Assembly: GCA_030602885.1 (NCBI GenBank)
Contig: JAUVYV010000001.1
Span: 1 to 64,000 of the forward strand
DNA length: 64,000 nucleotides
Direction: 5' to 3'
Source: Phycisphaerales bacterium
Lineage (GTDB): Bacteria; Planctomycetota; Phycisphaerae; Sedimentisphaerales; Anaerobacaceae
In this document: piece after piece, positions 62,001 through 64,000 of the stretch
Layout: each line of letters opens with the position of its first letter
Numbering within the stretch: the first letter of the stretch is position 1
Position numbers and translations under genes: made by a program
Notes under the pieces: model-generated
The model's database searches: none
What the model was told of the DNA's origin: nothing
What the model saw: only the letters and a program-made list of their open reading frames with translations

Positions 62001-62387
62001 AGGAGCTACATACCGGGGAACAGGTTCAGGATGGATGCGTATCGCAAGATTGCGGTGGCAGGGACAAGCGAGGAATTGGGACAGGTTGGCAGTGAATTGG
62101 CTGATGTTTATGGGCCTATACCCGAGGAGGTGAAGGTTGTTTTGGAGTTAGCGGATTTGAGGATTAGAGCGAGTAAGGCCAGCATAAAAAGTGTAACAGC
62201 ACAGGCTGATAATTTGGTATTCTTATTCGCAAAGGATGCGGAGAAAAAAGCGAGAGCTTTGTTTAAGGGTGCGTCGGGCAGATTTACCGTGGCCGACGAA
62301 AAGACGGTTTATCTACACTTACAGAAGAGCTATTTCGAGCCGAAGACGCTAATGAGCTTTTTGCGGAAGGTGCTTGGTGGGGCTTGA
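59052..62387 (+). CDS. mfd: Transcription-repair coupling factor Mfd
   Basis: Superfamily-2 translocase that removes stalled RNA polymerase and recruits UvrA, 1111 residues. UvrB-like N-terminal domains; RNA-polymerase-interacting domain near 460-530 (LQKGDYVVHASYGIGRFRGI); motor with Walker A GDVGYGKTELAM, DEEQ box IIDEEQRFGVEHKEKL and VLVCTTIIESGLDIPNANT; C-terminal TRCF domain. Three stretches absent from standard Mfd are encoded by repeat-like DNA: 59350-59380 (ARLSSLVAR), 59629-59700 (a ~35-residue insert with a hairpin and CTCAGGATGACA repeat) and 60038-60053 (PGAPG). All keep the frame. The ATG has AAGAGGA seven bases upstream. Confidence 0.96.
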   Translation: MELGRDSTVREIVSRLGESQGGVVQVAGTWGSFARILGAYLSKEAGRPILYVCPHIEMGDNAVDDLQTFGVEDVQSLAAWEGEEDIADATDEVRGERLKLVARLSSLVARKDEGEVVMVASVQAICQPVPRPEALAKSSLELAVRKKVSPEEACEWLVEGGFERVERVDLPGQFARRGGIVDIYAPLLLRRKEPRKKKAGLNMDSRSLDCAQDDKEGTGAVRVEFFGDVVESVREIDLDTQRSTGELRGISVVSAVCGAGAEERELFLNILPEDTIVILEEPNDIEEVARVYLERAESPERLYGWGDIYETMGRFTQLHICRFAAAEPGPGAPGLKVDVRSVQQYQHKAMSIWAGHTEALEELVQEAKRGKKVLLYCEAEAEITRVGEIIKQEHGEVPPKLSLLKGYVHQGFAIYSLDTIVMSHHELFGQFALRRRQRPIRASMPVDTLSDLQKGDYVVHASYGIGRFRGIETIKEKGGQSEYLTIEYDGGVTIQVSVRNIALVQKYIGTSPRRPKLSKVGSKRWAKQKEKVARSVRDLAAELLEVQARRQALGGTAFVADTNWQREFEESFAYQETADQTTAAAEIKRDMEQGRAMDRLLCGDVGYGKTELAMRAAFKAVEAGRQVAVLVPTTVLSVQHGRTFTERFADFPVVVEVLNRFRTQTEAKDIVSRTRAGKVDILIGTHRLLSGDVRFGDLGLLIIDEEQRFGVEHKEKLKRLRVDVDILTMTATPIPRTLHMAMLGLRDISSLGTPPLDRRSIVTTVTGYNNELIRKAILRELNRQGQVFFVHNRVKSIDKKAWEISELVPDAKVTIAHGQMAKSKLEKAMIGFVLGETDVLVCTTIIESGLDIPNANTMIINDADRFGLAQMHQLRGRVGRYKHRAQAYMLLDGSRSITPIAARRLKAIEEYSHLGAGFRIALRDLEIRGAGNILGAEQSGHIQIVGYQMYCELLARAVREVRGEPVEAIPSAAVELGFATYIPRSYIPGNRFRMDAYRKIAVAGTSEELGQVGSELADVYGPIPEEVKVVLELADLRIRASKASIKSVTAQADNLVFLFAKDAEKKARALFKGASGRFTVADEKTVYLHLQKSYFEPKTLMSFLRKVLGGA
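59350..59380 (+). repeat. CGTCGCTCG-type repeat inside mfd
   Basis: Four CTCGTCGCTCGTCTCTCG-like units in a row. Same family as 58830-58860 and, inverted, 194-229. Confidence 0.6.
59629..59700 (+). repeat. Hairpin-bearing repeat insertion inside mfd
   Basis: A perfect 8-bp inverted repeat AACCCCGC/GCGGGGTT (59629-59636/59646-59653) with an A-rich loop, then ATGGATTCCCGC and a CTGCGCTCAGGATGACAAAG unit. It lies exactly where normal Mfd has only a short loop before VRVEFFGD. Confidence 0.65.
60038..60053. repeat. GGCGCGCC-centred palindrome inside mfd
   Basis: TCCCGGCGCGCCGGGA, 16-bp perfect palindrome, read in frame as part of GPGAPG. Confidence 0.7.
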
Positions 62388-62405
62388 ATCCCGGCGCGCC
62401 GGGAT
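62388..62405. repeat. GGCGCGCC-centred palindrome directly after mfd
   Basis: ATCCCGGCGCGCCGGGAT, 18-bp perfect palindrome beginning at the base after the mfd TGA. There is no T-tract, so it is not a standard terminator. Confidence 0.7.
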
Positions 62406-62471
62406 AGGGCGTGGTATAAATACCGATTTTATCGGGAAAGAAAAAGGAATGGTAGTAAGGAAGTGATTGAA

Positions 62472-63008
62472 ATGAAGAGGTATTGGTTGCTGGGGTCAAT
62501 CGTGATTGGGTGCGTTGTGCTGTTGACGGCGGCGGTATGGGCGGTAAGTCCCTGGGAGAAAAGGCAAATCGATAACTTCGGGGCCTCGACGCTAAAGGGA
62601 TTAGAGACGGTGGCGGTGGAGGTGAGGGTCGCGCGGGACAGGCCCGAGACGCTCAGCTTACTCAAACAAGAGGACCTGCGGGCAGAGGTGGAGATGGCAT
62701 TGCAGCGAGGCGGGCTAAAGATTCGCCGGCCTACGCCCGGCGTCGGGCTCTATATCGTTGTGGCGAAAGTGGCTACGCCCGGCGGCAGAGAAGCGAGGAC
62801 GTGTGCGATACATGTTCAGTCCTCGCTGCTGCAGGTCGTGCACCTGTCGCGGGATACGACCATCCGCGCAGAATCGCAGACCTGGCCATCGGTCGGCCAC
62901 GGGCGATTCGGCGTCGTCAACTACGGAATGGCGAAATCGCTTATCAGGCAGACCGTAAACGACCACGCGCAGGACTTCATCAGCGACTGGAAGGCAGCAA
63001 ACCGATAG
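62472..63008 (+). CDS. Membrane-anchored hypothetical protein
   Basis: 178 residues from ATG 62472; a GTG nine bases upstream is also possible. An N-terminal hydrophobic helix (about 3-26, LLGSIVIGCVVLLTAAVWAV) acts as signal or anchor. The mature domain has LSLLKQEDLRAEVEMALQRGGLKI and VGLYIVVAKVATPG, an arrangement like small periplasmic proteins that assemble from alpha/beta units. No family is named. It probably lies in the same direction and transcript as the next gene. Confidence 0.78.
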   Translation: MKRYWLLGSIVIGCVVLLTAAVWAVSPWEKRQIDNFGASTLKGLETVAVEVRVARDRPETLSLLKQEDLRAEVEMALQRGGLKIRRPTPGVGLYIVVAKVATPGGREARTCAIHVQSSLLQVVHLSRDTTIRAESQTWPSVGHGRFGVVNYGMAKSLIRQTVNDHAQDFISDWKAANR

Positions 63009-63106
63009 AAAGAGCACCGATGCACAAGAACATCGGCGCCTAAGGCTTACGGAGACGAACAGGGTCACAAACGCGAAAAGCAGATGTCGGGGTAAAGGAG
63101 CAAACG

Positions 63107-64000
63107 ATGAGTCATTCACGATTTAGTTTCTTGGTGGTGTTGGGACTGACAAGCGTGGTGTGTTTTGCGGCAGCAAAGGAAGGTTCGCCGCTGGATGAGC
63201 TGCCGTCGTATATCAGGCGGGTGATAGAGTTTGGTCAGCGGGCGGACTTTTCGCACGACGGCAAGCGGGTACTGTTTCTTGAAAAGACTTTCGGTGATGT
63301 TTATGAAGTGGAATTAGAGACGGGGAAACTGCGGGCGATGACTCACCACTACTATCATGAGGGATATACGCGGGCATTGTATCTTGCGAACGGCGACATT
63401 CTCCTGTCGGGGGCGAAGAAGTTCGATGCGGCCAATCCGAGGGCGAGCAGAAGCGGCGCCAATGCGGAGCTTTGGGTGTTGAAGAAGGATTTGTCAGGGC
63501 CTCCTGTGCAGTTGGGTGAGCACTGCTCGGAAGGGCCGGCGGTATCGCGGAGGAGGATGAGATTGGCGTGGACGATGCAGGATGAGGGGCTGATATTTAT
63601 CGGGGATATTGTCTATGTGGCCGGCGAGCCGAAGTTAGTGAATAAAAGTAAAATACTGGATGCGAAAGATATGCCCTTTGAGTGCAATTTAGAGACGCAG
63701 AACTTTCGGCCACCGGATGAAAAGGAGCTTGTTTTCAGCGCTTATATGAAGAGGTATCGGTTCTGCGAGGTGATGGGGCTGAATTTGGAGACGGGCAAGA
63801 TTGTCAACTACTCTAATGCGCCGCGAGAGTATGACGAGCCGGAGGGGATTTTTCCCGATGGCAAGCACACGTTGGTCGAGTGCGACAGGGGCAACCACAG
63901 GGGAACACAGCATATCGATATTTACAAGCTGGCCCTGGACGGTTCGGGTCGGATGGAGCGACTGACGAAGTTCGCAAACTACAAGGGTTACAAGGCGAGT
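63107..64000 (+). CDS. Secreted beta-propeller (TolB/WD40-like) protein, partial
   Basis: ATG 63107 has AAAGGAG six bases upstream and the frame runs off the right edge (298 codons seen). A signal peptide (FLVVLGLTSVVCFAAA) is followed by repeated blade-like units: RADFSHDGKRVLFLEKT, GDVYEVELETGKLRAMT, GLNLETGKIVNYS and PEGIFPDGKHTLVECD. These match PD40/TolB-type propeller blades, found in secreted planctomycete proteins of varied role. The C-terminal part is missing, so a fused catalytic domain cannot be excluded. Confidence 0.8.
   Translation, partial: MSHSRFSFLVVLGLTSVVCFAAAKEGSPLDELPSYIRRVIEFGQRADFSHDGKRVLFLEKTFGDVYEVELETGKLRAMTHHYYHEGYTRALYLANGDILLSGAKKFDAANPRASRSGANAELWVLKKDLSGPPVQLGEHCSEGPAVSRRRMRLAWTMQDEGLIFIGDIVYVAGEPKLVNKSKILDAKDMPFECNLETQNFRPPDEKELVFSAYMKRYRFCEVMGLNLETGKIVNYSNAPREYDEPEGIFPDGKHTLVECDRGNHRGTQHIDIYKLALDGSGRMERLTKFANYKGYKAS

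Overview
The window looks like a chromosome fragment from a planctomycete, most likely of the class Phycisphaerae. This is inferred from a PEP-CTERM protein, a very large secreted CotH/lamin-tail protein with a dockerin-like GDLNQD segment, tandem clpP genes, a trigger factor with a histone-H1-like lysine tail, UroD-like and Gfo/Idh-type genes, and many short dispersed repeats. No rRNA, CRISPR array, prophage or complete transposon is visible. Five tRNA genes are present: Ser-UGA, Gly-GCC, Gly-UCC, Leu-CAA and Gln-CUG.

Layout. 1-1095: repeat-rich and gene-poor, with one copy (234-655) of a ~420-bp dispersed repeat that carries its own consensus promoter. 1096-5909: tRNA-Ser, a small hypothetical gene, a soluble PAS histidine kinase plus FixJ-like regulator, a PEP-CTERM protein and an XRE regulator. 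Two extra copies of the tRNA-Ser 3' end close this segment, as in an old integrated island. 6219-11845: a promoter, a structured leader and a 1779-residue secreted protein. 11919-12271: a candidate small RNA and tRNA-Gly. 12475-15437: tig-clpP-clpP. 15541-20974: lipoprotein, orphan DNA methyltransferase, lnt, HEAT-repeat lipoprotein, membrane coiled-coil protein. 21050-26114: the rod-shape genes (small membrane protein, mreB, mreC, mreD, PBP2), which run tail-to-tail into a short division cluster on the other strand (mraZ, 69-aa gene, rsmH, LysM protein, ftsL, ftsI; 30792-26087). 31065-37714: tRNA-Gly, proA, two unrelated genes, proB, a zinc-ribbon membrane protein, tRNA-Leu and an Asp/Glu racemase. 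44370-37736 (minus): a tight seven-gene operon Rrf2 regulator-cysK-cysE-nadA-metY-nifU-nifS, joining cysteine supply, Fe-S assembly and an Fe-S client. 44564-54918: glycosyltransferase, truncated spermidine-synthase-like remnant beside tRNA-Gln, lipoprotein, DUF362, tsaD, beta-mannosidase, larB, nnrD. 54962-58941: the second, inverted copy of the 420-bp repeat, a patch of short dispersed repeats, a two-gene restriction-modification system with a PLD-type nuclease, and a broken MNT/HEPN gene. 59052-64000: mfd carrying in-frame repeat DNA, a membrane-anchored hypothetical and a partial beta-propeller gene.

Main points for follow-up: the promoter-bearing dispersed repeat; two candidate structured RNAs with no family I recognise (11951-12080 and 30840-30944) and a motif shared between 11986-12006 and 5294-5316; palindromes inserted in frame inside mfd, the beta-mannosidase and both clpP genes, one pair showing a compensatory base change; three genes whose promoters imply leaderless mRNAs; a larB that seems to start at ATT; and the PLD-nuclease restriction-modification island. 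All functional statements rest on reading motifs by eye. No database search was run.
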